A stretch of 64,000 nt of DNA. Origin: Hyphomicrobiales bacterium (GTDB lineage Bacteria; Pseudomonadota; Alphaproteobacteria; Rhizobiales; Rhizobiaceae). Under the pieces are notes generated by a model. The model was not told the DNA's origin. It searched no databases and saw only the letters and a list, made by a program, of their open reading frames with translations. Positions 27,466 through 36,889 of this stretch are shown here, piece after piece (position 1 is the first letter of the stretch; the number at the start of each line of letters is the position of its first letter). The translations under genes and the position numbers were made by a program. Location of the stretch: contig UCEY01000016.1 of assembly GCA_900471605.1 (NCBI GenBank), forward strand, positions 124,001 to 188,000. Reading direction: 5' to 3'.

Positions 27466-27795
27466 GGGATACGATATGCATCGTCTCAAGATGTCTCATG
27501 CAAACGAGGGTCAGCGGTCTCCTCCCGCCATCTCCTCCTAAAAGCCCGGTTCTCGAACCTCGCCTCGACGGCTTGGCGGAAATCGAGGCCTCCTCCCGGT
27601 CGAAGCGATTCATAGAGCAATAGGATTTGGGATACAATACCCGATTTGGGCCCAGGGGCGAAAAGCGCTGCGACAACCCATTAGAATTGCGCAGGATCTA
27701 TAATATATCGGTCAGAATTGATGCAGTGCGGAAAAACCAACCGGATCCGGATTGTCGTCATTCATCGACAAATTGGTGAATTTGGGATCCCAAAT
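27466..27795. promoter_or_regulatory. Operator-rich region upstream of the O-demethylase
   Basis: The 416-bp gap 27408-27823 has no gene. It holds GGGATACGATAT (27466-27477, within a GATACGAT/ATCGTCTC dyad), TTTGGGATACAA (27626-27637), TGGGCCCA (27646-27653) and a perfect 16-bp palindrome, ATTTGGGATCCCAAAT (27780-27795). The TTTGGGAT(A/C)C core is the same as at 22312 and 22504. These sites lie immediately downstream of the GntR gene end and upstream of the O-demethylase promoter. Confidence 0.55.
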
Positions 27796-27823
27796 GCAAC
27801 AGAGTTATCCGGGACGCATCGGC

Positions 27824-28639
27824 TCAGTCCTCGTTGTCGTCCTGCATGAGGCCATTGATATGGCCCGCCGGACTGTCGAGGTCGAAGATGGGCAGGATGC
27901 GCGAGCCGTCGATCGCGAAAAGCCCCTTGCTGATGCCGAGGCTGATCTTGACGCCTTCGCCATGCTCGCGGAACAGGCTTTCGGCACGCGCGCCGTCGCG
28001 GGCGATCAGCGCGGAGACCATGTGATGGTGCTGCCAGTGCGCGTAATGCAGATGCTGCGCCCGCTCCTTGCGGGTGATGTTGTCGAAACGAATCGAATCG
28101 GGCGCGCCGAAGGGCACCCGATCGAACAGGCTGGTGAGCTGATGCAGCAGGTTTCCGCCGGCAGCCTCGATGATCAGCGTGTGGAAACGCAGGTTCATCG
28201 CCGCGTAACGCTCCTCGTTGACGGGATCGTCGAAACCGCCGTTCTCGAAAATGTCGTCACCCTCGCGCAGACAGTCCTTGAGCTCGGCGAGCAGCGTCGG
28301 CGACGGGCCTTCGCTGGCGATCTTCTTGGCCGCATATCCTTCGATCATCGACCGCAGCTCGATTGCTTCGATGACGTCGGCTACCTTGTAAGCCCGGACA
28401 CGATAACCGCGGGCACCGACCCGCTGCAGCACGCCCTCTTCGACGAGAACGGCCAGCGCATGCCGGATCGGCGTGCGCGACACGCCGAGCGCCTCGGCCA
28501 AACCGGATTCGGAGAGTTTCTTGCGCGGATCGATCGTGCCGTTGCTCGCCCAGGTCCTCAGCTTGTCGATCACGTGCTGCTGGCGGGTTTCCTGTTTCTC
28601 AGGCCCGGAAGGGTTCTGAGTTCGGGTGCCTGTGGTCAT
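27824..28639 (-). CDS. GntR family transcriptional regulator, FCD subfamily
   Basis: About 271 residues. The winged HTH lies near residues 25-95 (SESGLAEALGVSRTPIRHALAVLVEEGVLQ in pieces) and the FCD domain near 110-255 with a conserved FHTLIIEAAGGN metal/ligand segment. The start at 28639 has gaggc upstream; an ATG ten codons earlier is possible. It precedes the LigM-like gene on the same strand and follows the Fbp-type importer genes. The GGGATCC-type palindromes flanking it fit the VanR branch of FCD regulators, which control vanillate genes. A role as repressor of aromatic-acid genes is inference. Confidence 0.87.
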   Translation of the reverse strand: MTTGTRTQNPSGPEKQETRQQHVIDKLRTWASNGTIDPRKKLSESGLAEALGVSRTPIRHALAVLVEEGVLQRVGARGYRVRAYKVADVIEAIELRSMIEGYAAKKIASEGPSPTLLAELKDCLREGDDIFENGGFDDPVNEERYAAMNLRFHTLIIEAAGGNLLHQLTSLFDRVPFGAPDSIRFDNITRKERAQHLHYAHWQHHHMVSALIARDGARAESLFREHGEGVKISLGISKGLFAIDGSRILPIFDLDSPAGHINGLMQDDNED

Positions 28640-28797
28640 GTTTGGGCCTCGCCTGCGCCATATCGACATGCGGATCGGGCCGGACGGGAAACGGCCGGCG
28701 GGAACATCGCTTCAATATTGAATATCTGCGACAAAACGCAAGTTTTCCATATCTCCGGCCCGAACCCGCGCCGGATAGGCCCGGCAGCCCGGAACGC

Positions 28798-29892
28798 TCA
28801 GTTCCGCACGGCCCAGGCGGCCTCCACGGGTGCGGCAACCGTGACCGGGCGGCCGATATCCACATGGGAAAGCGACGAAGCCTCGACATGCAGGGTTTGC
28901 GCCGGGGTCTTGACCATGATCGAGCGGTGCGAGCCGCGGAAGATCGCCTGGGACACCTCACCCGACCAGGAAAGATCGCCGTTCACCTCGCCCGCATTGC
29001 GGACATGCAGGTTTTCGGGGCGAACCATCACGGTGACATCGGCGCCCTTCGGCATTTCGGTTGCCGCATGACAGTCGCCGGCCCAGCCCTGGCCTTCGAC
29101 CGACAGCTTGTAATATTGGCCGCCATTCGGGCGGCAGTCCTTGACCGTCGCATTGAGCAGGTTTGGCGTACCGAAGAAGGCGGCGACCTGGCGGTTTTCC
29201 GGCCGGCGGTAGATCTCTTCCGGCGCGCCTACCTGCAGGATTCTGCCGCCATGCATGACGACGACCCGGTCGGACAGCGCCATGGCCTCCGCCTGGTCGT
29301 GGGTGACGTAGAGCGCGGTGATCTTCAGGCGCTGCTGCAGCGCACGAAAATCGTCGCCCATCTGGGTGCGCAGCCGGGCGTCAAGGTTGGAAAGCGGTTC
29401 GTCGAGCAAGAGCACTTCCGGCTCGAACACCAGCGCCCGGGCGATCGCGACGCGCTGCTGCTGGCCGCCGGAAAGCGCCGGCGACGGCCGCTCGGCATAC
29501 TGATCCATCTCGACCAGGCGCAGCGCGTTCATGACGCGATCCCGGATTTCCGTGTCGGGACGGCGGCGGATGCGCAGCGGATAGGCGACATTGTCGAACA
29601 CAGTCATATGCGGCCAGATCGCGTAGGACTGGAAAACCATGCCGAGACGGCGGCGTTCGGACGGCACGAAATAGCCCTTATCCGCATCCGACACGACATT
29701 GTCGCCGATCGAGATGCGGCCGCCGGTATTCTTTTCGAGCCCGGCCACCATGCGCAGCGTCGTCGTCTTGCCGCAGCCCGAGGGCCCGAGCAGCGTGACG
29801 AATTCGCCGCTCTTGATCTTCAGGTTCACGTTGTCCACGGCGGTCACCGCGCCATACATGCGGCTCACGTTTTCGAGCGTCACCGAAGCCAT
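28798..29892 (-). CDS. ABC transporter ATP-binding protein (Fbp/Pot type)
   Basis: A 364-residue ATPase with Walker A GPSGCGKTT, signature LSGGQQQRVAI, Walker B VLLLDEPLSNLD and H-loop YVTHDQAEAM in the first 240 residues, then a C-terminal TOBE domain (about 280-360). This architecture serves importers for ferric iron, polyamines, thiamine, phosphonates and some organic acids. It is the third gene of a minus-strand operon after a fused permease and a receptor. The substrate probably relates to the amidohydrolase cluster or the O-demethylase next door. Confidence 0.88.
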   Translation of the reverse strand: MASVTLENVSRMYGAVTAVDNVNLKIKSGEFVTLLGPSGCGKTTTLRMVAGLEKNTGGRISIGDNVVSDADKGYFVPSERRRLGMVFQSYAIWPHMTVFDNVAYPLRIRRRPDTEIRDRVMNALRLVEMDQYAERPSPALSGGQQQRVAIARALVFEPEVLLLDEPLSNLDARLRTQMGDDFRALQQRLKITALYVTHDQAEAMALSDRVVVMHGGRILQVGAPEEIYRRPENRQVAAFFGTPNLLNATVKDCRPNGGQYYKLSVEGQGWAGDCHAATEMPKGADVTVMVRPENLHVRNAGEVNGDLSWSGEVSQAIFRGSHRSIMVKTPAQTLHVEASSLSHVDIGRPVTVAAPVEAAWAVRN

Positions 29893-29992
29893 ATTTCTCT
29901 TCCTTGTCGAACACGGATTGCAGAAATCCGCTTATTGAAAACATACGGGGGTTGCGGGCGACTGCAGGCCGCCGCGCAATGGTCGTCAGGAC

Positions 29993-31759
29993 CTAGAGCT
30001 TGCTGATGCGCGATTTGATGAAACTGAGCTGCACCCAGCGGAACACGATGACCAGCAGCATCATCATCAGGCCGATGACGCTGACCTGTTCGGCATTGCC
30101 GTTGGCCCAGAGCTTCATCAGCACGACCGCGAGCGTTTCCGAACCGACCGAATAGAGAAGGATCGATGCCGACAGTTCGCGCATGATGCCGAAGAAGGTT
30201 AGCACCCAGCCGACGGCGAAGGCCGGCCAGGCAAGCGCCACCATGATCCGCCACATGGTCTGGAACCAGCTGGCGCCGTGAACGCGCGAGCATTCTTCCA
30301 GGTCATAGGAAAGCTGATGATAGGCGCCGGTCATCACCCTGACCGAGACCGGCGTGCCGAGCGCGATATAGGCGAGCAGCAGCGCCCAGACGGTGCCGTA
30401 GATCGGGATCGGTCCCGGCAGCATCGCAAACGCCCAGAGGAAACCGACGCCGAGCACCATGCCCGGCATCATCCAGGGTAGCCAGGCCATGCCGTCGATC
30501 AGGCTGCGGCCGCGCCAGCGGGTGCGCACCGAGATGTAGGCGACGATCGCGCCGAGCGCCATGGTCGCGGTGGCGCCGAGCAGGCCGAGCATCATCGTAT
30601 TGCGCACCGCCCGCCAGAATTCGCTGTTGGCGAAGACGGCCCTGTAATGCTCCAGCGTCAGCATGTCATAGGTGTAGAAGCCGAAGAAGCGGAAGAACGA
30701 GCCGAGCATCAGCTGCCCGATCGGCAGCACGACGGTGATGAAGAAGAACATGAGACAGATGGCGAAGGTGACCCAGCGCCAAGGGCCGAGCTCCATGACG
30801 CTCGGGCGAAAACCCTTGCCCGTGACCGTCTGGAAACTCTTGCCGCGCAGCATCCACCACTGCCAGATGACGAGCAGGAACATCAGCCCCATGATCGCGA
30901 AGGAAAGCGACGTCGCATACTGGTAGTCGGGCGTGGCGCGGTGGTTGATGGATTCGTAAATGTCGGTGGTGATCACCTTGATGCCGGCAGGCAGGCCGAA
31001 GAAGAGTGCCGATTCGAAGGTCTCGATGCCCTTGATGAAGCTCAGCATAAAGGAGCTGGTCAAAACCGGCAGCATCAGCAGCAGTGTGATCTTGCGAAAC
31101 GTCGTCCAGCGCGAGGCGCCGCACATGCGGCTCGATTCCTCGAGCGAGGGATCCATCGCCCGGAAGGCGTCGACCATGAACAGGAACAGGAACGGGATCG
31201 AGTACTGGCACATGTGCCAGATGACGCCGCCATAGGAATAGATGTTGACCAGCGGATCTGTCGCGCCTGTCGCCCAGCGCCAGACCATGTTGATGACGCC
31301 CACCTGCGGGTTGGCGAGCATGCCCCAGGCCATGGCGGTCAGGATCGGCGGAATGAAGAAGGGCAGTGTGATCAGCACTTCCAGCGCGCCGCGGAAGGGC
31401 GTGTCGGTGCGTGCGACGATCCAGGCGAGAAACACCGCGATCGTCAGCGACGGTATGGTTTTCGCAAGCGATATGCCGACCGTATTGGCCAGAACGATCA
31501 GGTTCTGGGTGGTCATGATCGAGCGATAGCCGTTCAGATTGAACTCGCCGGCCATGCCGGGCGGTGTCGAATGCAGGCTGCCGTAGAGCAGCATGGCAAG
31601 CGGATAGATCGTCAGGAAGCCGAGCAGCAGGATCAGCACCAGCATGCCGATCAGACGCCACAGCGAACCGCCGGAAAAGGCGCGCGTGAAGGCATTGCCG
31701 CCCAGCGTCGGCGCGGTCTCGGCGATATCGTCCAATGGGCGGTTATGAATGATCGTCAT
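29993..31759 (-). CDS. ABC transporter permease, fused two-domain (FbpB type)
   Basis: A 588-residue inner-membrane permease with two homologous binding-protein-dependent transport domains and about 12 hydrophobic helices. The EAA-type loops are visible near residues 200-230 (MDPSLEESSRMCGASRWTTF) and 490-520 (DLEECSRVHGASWFQTM). It lies 76 bp after the receptor gene and 100 bp before the ATPase, all on the minus strand. The permease type is shared by iron and other small-ion or acid importers, so the name does not imply iron. Confidence 0.88.
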   Translation of the reverse strand: MTIIHNRPLDDIAETAPTLGGNAFTRAFSGGSLWRLIGMLVLILLLGFLTIYPLAMLLYGSLHSTPPGMAGEFNLNGYRSIMTTQNLIVLANTVGISLAKTIPSLTIAVFLAWIVARTDTPFRGALEVLITLPFFIPPILTAMAWGMLANPQVGVINMVWRWATGATDPLVNIYSYGGVIWHMCQYSIPFLFLFMVDAFRAMDPSLEESSRMCGASRWTTFRKITLLLMLPVLTSSFMLSFIKGIETFESALFFGLPAGIKVITTDIYESINHRATPDYQYATSLSFAIMGLMFLLVIWQWWMLRGKSFQTVTGKGFRPSVMELGPWRWVTFAICLMFFFITVVLPIGQLMLGSFFRFFGFYTYDMLTLEHYRAVFANSEFWRAVRNTMMLGLLGATATMALGAIVAYISVRTRWRGRSLIDGMAWLPWMMPGMVLGVGFLWAFAMLPGPIPIYGTVWALLLAYIALGTPVSVRVMTGAYHQLSYDLEECSRVHGASWFQTMWRIMVALAWPAFAVGWVLTFFGIMRELSASILLYSVGSETLAVVLMKLWANGNAEQVSVIGLMMMLLVIVFRWVQLSFIKSRISKL

Positions 31760-31835
31760 GGAATCCTCACGGTTCCGGGTATGAAAACGGCACCGCCGCC
31801 GGCTTAATTATCGGACCGGCGGCGGCCTGGGAGGC

Positions 31836-32915
31836 TTACTTGAAGATGTCCTTGGACTTGGCCAGCATCTCGTTCTGGCGGGTCGTATCCGTCGTGCCGT
31901 AGAGCTTGGCTTCGGAAATCGCCTTGACGTCCGCCGGCAGGCCTTCGGTCATGCCGCCAAGGACGGGACCATAGCCGAGACCTGCATAGATCTTCTGCAC
32001 GACCGGGCCCTGCATGAAATCGAGATAGAGTTTGGCGGCGTTCGGGTGCGGAGCCTTCTTGAGCATCACGTTGCCGTAGAGAACGTAAGGAACGCCCTCC
32101 TCGGGAATGATGAACTTGACCGGCAGCCCCTTCAGGTCCGAAAAGTCGGTCATGATGACCGGCATGTAGATCGAATATTCGCCGCGCGCCGTGCGGCGCT
32201 GCGATTCGCGCTGGTCGCGGGTGAAGACCAGCTTCTGGCTCGCGACCTTCTTCACATAGTCTTCGCCGATCTTGTCATAGGTCGAGAAGAACCAGAGGTA
32301 ACCGGCGCCGATCGCGCGCGGATCGTCCGACAGGATCTTGCCCTGCCATTTCGGGTCGGCAATGTCCTTCCAGCTCTTCGGTTCGTCGGCAGGCTTGACG
32401 AGGCCGGTATTGATCATGATCCCATAAGGGATGGTCATCACCGAGGCCATCGGCACCTTGAGCTTGAACTTGTCGCCGATCTTCTGGGAATTCGGGGTCA
32501 CAGGCAGCGGATCGACGGACTTGTCCTCCTTGTCGTAGAGCATGGTCTGCCCTTCGCTGGTGAACATCACGTCGGCGGCGAAGCGGCCGGCGGCCTGCTC
32601 GACGCGGACGCGTTCGCGGATTTCCGAGGCGCGCGCTTCAAGCACTTCGACGGAAATTCCGTACTGCTTGGTGAAAGCCTCGGCGATCTGCTTGGTGCTC
32701 GGCTGGCCGACGAGCGCGGTATAAAGAACGAGCGAGCCTTCCTTCTTGCCCGCGTCGATCACCTTCTGCCACTCGGCATCCTGCGCGAAGGCAGGCATGC
32801 CGGCCGCCGCCGAAATGGCAAGGCTGCCAACAGCCGCCATGAAAAACCGGCGCGACCATGTCTGAATGGCCGAAGTCTTCTGAATGACCGAAGTCATGGA
32901 TGTGTTTGTCGTCAC
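31836..32915 (-). CDS. ABC transporter substrate-binding protein (Fbp/AfuA-like)
   Basis: A 359-residue periplasmic receptor. The GTG at 32915 was chosen because a gggaggaga site sits 5 nt upstream; the frame continues 79 codons further without start signals. Residues 1-46 contain a Tat-like signal (TWSRRFFMAAVG...AFA). The mature domain begins EWQKVIDAGKKEGSLVLYTA, typical of this family, and ends in the FMQGPVVQKIYA hinge region. No Tyr pair typical of ferric-iron binders is obvious, so an organic ligand is at least as likely. Confidence 0.86.
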   Translation of the reverse strand: MTTNTSMTSVIQKTSAIQTWSRRFFMAAVGSLAISAAAGMPAFAQDAEWQKVIDAGKKEGSLVLYTALVGQPSTKQIAEAFTKQYGISVEVLEARASEIRERVRVEQAAGRFAADVMFTSEGQTMLYDKEDKSVDPLPVTPNSQKIGDKFKLKVPMASVMTIPYGIMINTGLVKPADEPKSWKDIADPKWQGKILSDDPRAIGAGYLWFFSTYDKIGEDYVKKVASQKLVFTRDQRESQRRTARGEYSIYMPVIMTDFSDLKGLPVKFIIPEEGVPYVLYGNVMLKKAPHPNAAKLYLDFMQGPVVQKIYAGLGYGPVLGGMTEGLPADVKAISEAKLYGTTDTTRQNEMLAKSKDIFK

Positions 32916-33340
32916 GTGTCTCTCCTCCCTGGAACTGACGATCGAGCGTCGCGCCCGGGACTTAGATCCCGGCACTCGACGCTCAAAATTTCTGCGGCCA
33001 ACGGCCGCGATCTCCTTTTTCACCTCGGGCAGTGCCGTTTTCCCGAACGGCCCCGCCATCTTTCCCGCCTGAACCTTCCATCGTCGTGGCGGCCGCAGAA
33101 GCTCGTCTGTGCCTGACCGTCCACCGGGCGTTCCAGACGCGATCTGGCGCATCTATCGCATTTGACAAGGTCCCTGATAAACGCCCCGGGATACGGGGCG
33201 ACTGGACCTTCGGTTCGGGCAGGATTGGCCGCCTCAGCCAACTGCAAACTCCCTTTTCTGAATTCCGATCTGCGCCGGCTCTCCCCGCCGGCCGCAACGA
33301 TGCCGCCCGGCACCGGAATTCCCTCTTCTGTTAGATTGAC

Positions 33341-33401
33341 CTTTTCCCGAGCAGTGGAAAAGCACCATTTTTTTACATTCACTTTTCTCGAAAATAGAAA
33401 G
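33341..33401. promoter_or_regulatory. Candidate LysR sites upstream of the regulator at 33402
   Basis: The 486-bp region 32916-33401 between the importer receptor (minus) and the LysR gene (plus) contains a perfect dyad, CTTTTCC (33341-33347) and GGAAAAG (33356-33362), with an 8-bp spacer, and a second imperfect one, CTTTTCT...AGAAAG (33382-33401), sharing the TTCTCGA core with the palindrome at 34413. The rest of the region shows nothing I can name. Confidence 0.45.
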
Positions 33402-34370
33402 ATGAATCGTGTTACCGTTTATGCGGAGGGCCGCCCGGGAGAGCGGCATGGGAGAACTAAAACATTGGATACGCTCATCAATATCCGCACGTTCCTGGCC
33501 GTTGCGCGGTCAGGCAGCTTCTCGGCGGCGGGCCGACATCTCGGCGTCGCGCCGTCCGTCGTGACCAAACGCATCAGCCGTCTGGAAGATCAGATGCGGG
33601 TGAAACTCTTCATCCGCTCGACCCGCCAGATCATTCTGACGGAGGTCGGCGAGCGCTACCTGCCGCGCTACCAATCTCTGGTGAAGGAGATCGACGATGC
33701 CGTGAGCGGAGCGGCCGCCGTTGCCCAGCGCATCGAGGGACATTTGAGGATCAAGGCGCCGACGACGGTGACGATCGCCTTCCTCGCCCGCATCCTCAGC
33801 GACTTCCAGCAGGAGAACCCGAACGTCACGATGGACCTTGCTCTGGTTGACCGTTCCGTCAATCCGGCTGAAGAGGGATATGACATCGCGCTCGGCGCCC
33901 TGCCCGCCTCCTATTCCAATGTCATCGACGAGCCGCTCTGTCCCTACCCGCGAAAACTCTGCGCCGCTCCCGGCTATCTCGAAAATCGCGGCCTGCCGAA
34001 ACATCCGCGTGACCTCGTCAACCACATCTGCCTCACCTTCCATGCGACCGGCTCGACCTGGTCGTTCCTGAGCCCCGGCGGGCCGATCGACGTCGAGGTG
34101 CGGTCGGCCTTCAGCGCCAACGATACCCAGATCCTGCACGACCTGGCGCTCAGGGGCCGGGGTGTCGCCATGGTGGCGAGCTACGTGGCGGAAGAATCGA
34201 TCAGGAGCGGCAAGCTGATCGAGCTGCTGCCGGACTTTCCGGTCGCGGAGCTCTGGCTGAAGGCGCTCATCCCCCAGACCCAGGCACGCAAACCCACCGT
34301 GCGCGCCCTGATGGAGTGGCTGCGCATCCATATGCACACGGCTCTCGTGATCGGCAATCGCGCCGCCTGA
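33402..34370 (+). CDS. LysR family transcriptional regulator
   Basis: A LysR protein of 322 residues from the ATG at 33402; a TTG at 33465 with ggaga before it would give the more usual N-terminus. The HTH reads FLAVARSGSFSAAGRHLGVAPS followed by the linker helix, and the ligand domain runs from about 115 to 315. It is divergent from the Fbp-type importer and upstream of the two amidohydrolases and Rieske gene; shared dyads suggest it controls both sides. Confidence 0.88.
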   Translation: MNRVTVYAEGRPGERHGRTKTLDTLINIRTFLAVARSGSFSAAGRHLGVAPSVVTKRISRLEDQMRVKLFIRSTRQIILTEVGERYLPRYQSLVKEIDDAVSGAAAVAQRIEGHLRIKAPTTVTIAFLARILSDFQQENPNVTMDLALVDRSVNPAEEGYDIALGALPASYSNVIDEPLCPYPRKLCAAPGYLENRGLPKHPRDLVNHICLTFHATGSTWSFLSPGGPIDVEVRSAFSANDTQILHDLALRGRGVAMVASYVAEESIRSGKLIELLPDFPVAELWLKALIPQTQARKPTVRALMEWLRIHMHTALVIGNRAA

Positions 34371-34412
34371 ATGCGCCATCTTTGCCAGAGAGGAAAAGCT
34401 GAAAGCCGTTTA

Positions 34413-34433
34413 GCTTTCTCGATTCGAGAAAGC
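34413..34433. promoter_or_regulatory. Perfect 21-bp palindrome upstream of the amidohydrolase operon
   Basis: Arms GCTTTCTCGA (34413-34422) and TCGAGAAAGC (34424-34433) are exact reverse complements around one T. It lies about 180 bp before the first amidohydrolase start and 43 bp past the LysR stop. Its TTCTCGA core recurs at 33385-33391. It is the best candidate operator for that LysR protein. Confidence 0.6.
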
Positions 34434-34610
34434 CGCTACGATGAAAAAGTATATTCTCTTGGCTCCCAGTGCCCCTTACCCTCCCAAATCGAGGAAACGC
34501 ATCACTGATGCGAGGGCGCCGTCTTTTGAGGCGCTGCCCGGGAGTGAGGTTCAGGCCCGCCGCTGATCGACGAGGAGCGGCCGGTCAATAAGACGAGGGA
34601 GGTTTAAGCG

Positions 34611-35708
34611 GTGGATACTGCTGTCACCCAGCAGCGCCCTGTGCTTTCGCAATTGGGCGCGATCGATTGTGACGTTCATCCGGATGCACCGGGGCGCGAC
34701 GATCTCCTGCCCTATTTCGACGACTACTGGCGCGAAATCGTCACCACGCGCGATGTCGACCGCCTGGAGCTCACCAACTTTCCGACCCGCACCAAGCCGT
34801 TCTTCCGGGAGGACTGGAAGAAGACGGAGGGCAAGGGCGTCGAGAAGCTGCGGAAAAACCTGCTCGATCCGTTCGGTCTGAAATACGCGATCCTGAACTG
34901 CGTCACCGCCGTGCATGCGATCTACGATCCCTACCTCGCAACCGCCGTCTGCCGCGCCACCAACGACTGGCTGAAGGCGGAATGGCTGGACCGGGACCCG
35001 CGCCTGCGCGCCTCGCTCGTCCTGCCGATGCAGAACCCGGAAGCCGCCATCGAGGAGATCGAACGCTTTGCCGGCGACAAGCGTTTCGTGCAGGTGCTGG
35101 CGCTCTGCATGGGCGAGATGCCGCTCGGCCGCCGCATCTACTGGCCGATCTACGAGGCTGCCCAGCGGCACGGTTTTGCGCTCGGCGTCCATGCCGGCAG
35201 CGCCTATCGCCACGCGCCGAGCCAGAGCGGATTCCTCTCCTATCTCGCCGAGGACTATGTCCACCAGATCCAGGGTTTTGCGGCCCAGGTCGGCAGCTTC
35301 GTCGCCGAAGGCGTGCTCGGCAAATTCCCGGACATGAAGATCGTGCTGATCGAATCCGGGGTCTCCTGGCTGCCCGGCCAGATGTGGCGGATGAGCAAGG
35401 ACTGGCGCGGCGCCCGCATCGAAATCCCCTGGGTCAAGGAACCGCCGTCGGCACTGGTCCGCCGCCAGATCCGCATGACGACGCAGCCCTTCGACGCGCC
35501 GCGCGACCCGGCCGAACTGGAACGCATCATCGAACACCTCGATTGCGACGACATGCTGCTGTTCTCGACCGATTATCCGCATGCGCAGTTCGAAGGCGAG
35601 GCCGCCATCCCTGCCGGTTTCCCGGAACGCCTGCTCGACCGGCTGGTTCGGGACAATGCGCTCGCCACCTATCCGCGACTGCCCCGCAATTCAGGACTGG
35701 AGGACTAA
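34611..35708 (+). CDS. Amidohydrolase family protein (ACMSD-like), copy 1
   Basis: A 365-residue amidohydrolase_2 (TIM barrel) protein starting at GTG with gggagg upstream. Metal ligands: DCDVHP near residues 19-24 (the D-x-H pair), GVHAGS in mid-sequence and FSTDYPH near 320 (the essential Asp). ACMSD relatives are mostly non-oxidative decarboxylases of aromatic acids or hydrolases. It lies 3 bp before a second amidohydrolase of the same family. Similar length and motifs but modest identity point to an old duplication, possibly forming a heteromer. Substrate unknown. Confidence 0.85.
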   Translation: MDTAVTQQRPVLSQLGAIDCDVHPDAPGRDDLLPYFDDYWREIVTTRDVDRLELTNFPTRTKPFFREDWKKTEGKGVEKLRKNLLDPFGLKYAILNCVTAVHAIYDPYLATAVCRATNDWLKAEWLDRDPRLRASLVLPMQNPEAAIEEIERFAGDKRFVQVLALCMGEMPLGRRIYWPIYEAAQRHGFALGVHAGSAYRHAPSQSGFLSYLAEDYVHQIQGFAAQVGSFVAEGVLGKFPDMKIVLIESGVSWLPGQMWRMSKDWRGARIEIPWVKEPPSALVRRQIRMTTQPFDAPRDPAELERIIEHLDCDDMLLFSTDYPHAQFEGEAAIPAGFPERLLDRLVRDNALATYPRLPRNSGLED

Positions 35709-35711
35709 GCC

Positions 35712-36827
35712 ATGAACCAGGCCGTTCTGGAAAAGGACACCACTCTCGAAAAAGAGGGCGAAGCCAGGCTCGGGATCGTCGATTGCGACATCCACCCGGC
35801 CTTCGGCTCGCCCACCGAACTTGCGAAATTCCTGCCCCTGCGCTGGCGCGACCACCTGGCCGACTACGGCCAGCGCAGCGCCAATCCGGTCGTCGGCACC
35901 CTGCCCTATCCGCGCATGACACCTGGCAACGGCATGCGCCGCGACGCCTGGCCGCCGAATGGCGGACCGCCGGCCTCCGACCTTGCCTATCTTCAGGAGC
36001 AGCTGCTCGACCCGCTCGGCATCGAATACGGCATCCTGCAGCCGCTCGCTGCCGGTTCCTCGACACTGAACCAGGAACTGGGCGCCGCCATGTGCGCGGC
36101 CGTCAACGACTGGCAGCTCGACAAGTGGACAGGTCCGGACCCGCGCCTTAAGGCATCGATCTGCGTCACCCAGGAAGATGCGACGGCGGCTCTCGCCGAA
36201 ATCGAGGCGCGCATCGGCGACAGGAGTTTTGCCCAGATCGCCATTCCGCCGCGCACCATCGAACCGGCGGGCCGCCGCCGCTACTGGCCGATCTACGAGG
36301 CCGCCGAGCATTACGACATACCGATCGGCATGCATTCGGCCGCCTACGGCCAGCATACGAACAGCGGCGCAGGCTGGCTGAACTTCTATATCGAGGAACA
36401 CTACGCCTTCTCGCACAGCCTGCAGAGCGTCGTGACCAGCATGGTCTTCGAAGGCGTCTTCGAACGCTTCCCAAAATTGAAACTGGTCGTCGTCGAAGGC
36501 GGTTTCGCCTGGGCGGCACCGCTGATGTGGCGGCTCGACAAGCAGTGGGAGCGGATGCGCTCCGAGGTGCCGCATGTGAAGCGGCCGCCGTCCGAATATA
36601 TCCGCGAAAACGTCTGGTTCACCACCCAGCCGATCGAGGAGCCAGAGAACAACCGCCACCTGCTCGACACGCTGCGCTGGGTCGGCACCGACCGGCTGAT
36701 GTTCTCGACCGACTACCCGCACTGGGATTTCGACGATCCGCGCTATGCCTTCAAGGTGCCGCTGTCACCGACGGAGCGCGCAAGGATCTTTCGCGACAAT
36801 GCAAAAAGCGTCTACCGTCTGCCCTGA
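35712..36827 (+). CDS. Amidohydrolase family protein (ACMSD-like), copy 2
   Basis: A 371-residue paralogue of the upstream gene. Metal-site motifs: DCDIHPAFGS near residue 25, IGMHSAAYG in mid-sequence and FSTDYPHWDFDDP near 340; both copies keep the Asp. The catalytic pattern is intact, so neither looks like a dead subunit. It lies 62 bp before a Rieske ferredoxin-like gene on the same strand. The tandem pair plus a [2Fe-2S] protein is not a combination I know from a named pathway. Confidence 0.85.
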   Translation: MNQAVLEKDTTLEKEGEARLGIVDCDIHPAFGSPTELAKFLPLRWRDHLADYGQRSANPVVGTLPYPRMTPGNGMRRDAWPPNGGPPASDLAYLQEQLLDPLGIEYGILQPLAAGSSTLNQELGAAMCAAVNDWQLDKWTGPDPRLKASICVTQEDATAALAEIEARIGDRSFAQIAIPPRTIEPAGRRRYWPIYEAAEHYDIPIGMHSAAYGQHTNSGAGWLNFYIEEHYAFSHSLQSVVTSMVFEGVFERFPKLKLVVVEGGFAWAAPLMWRLDKQWERMRSEVPHVKRPPSEYIRENVWFTTQPIEEPENNRHLLDTLRWVGTDRLMFSTDYPHWDFDDPRYAFKVPLSPTERARIFRDNAKSVYRLP

Positions 36828-36889
36828 ACACGGAGTGCAACGTCAGCTCCTCCGGAAAACGCAGTCAACATCGATGGATTGAACAGAGA

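Noticed and set aside
28798..32915. Calling this a ferric iron importer
   Set aside because: The permease and ATPase type also serves organic acids and polyamines; the receptor shows no obvious iron-binding Tyr pair.
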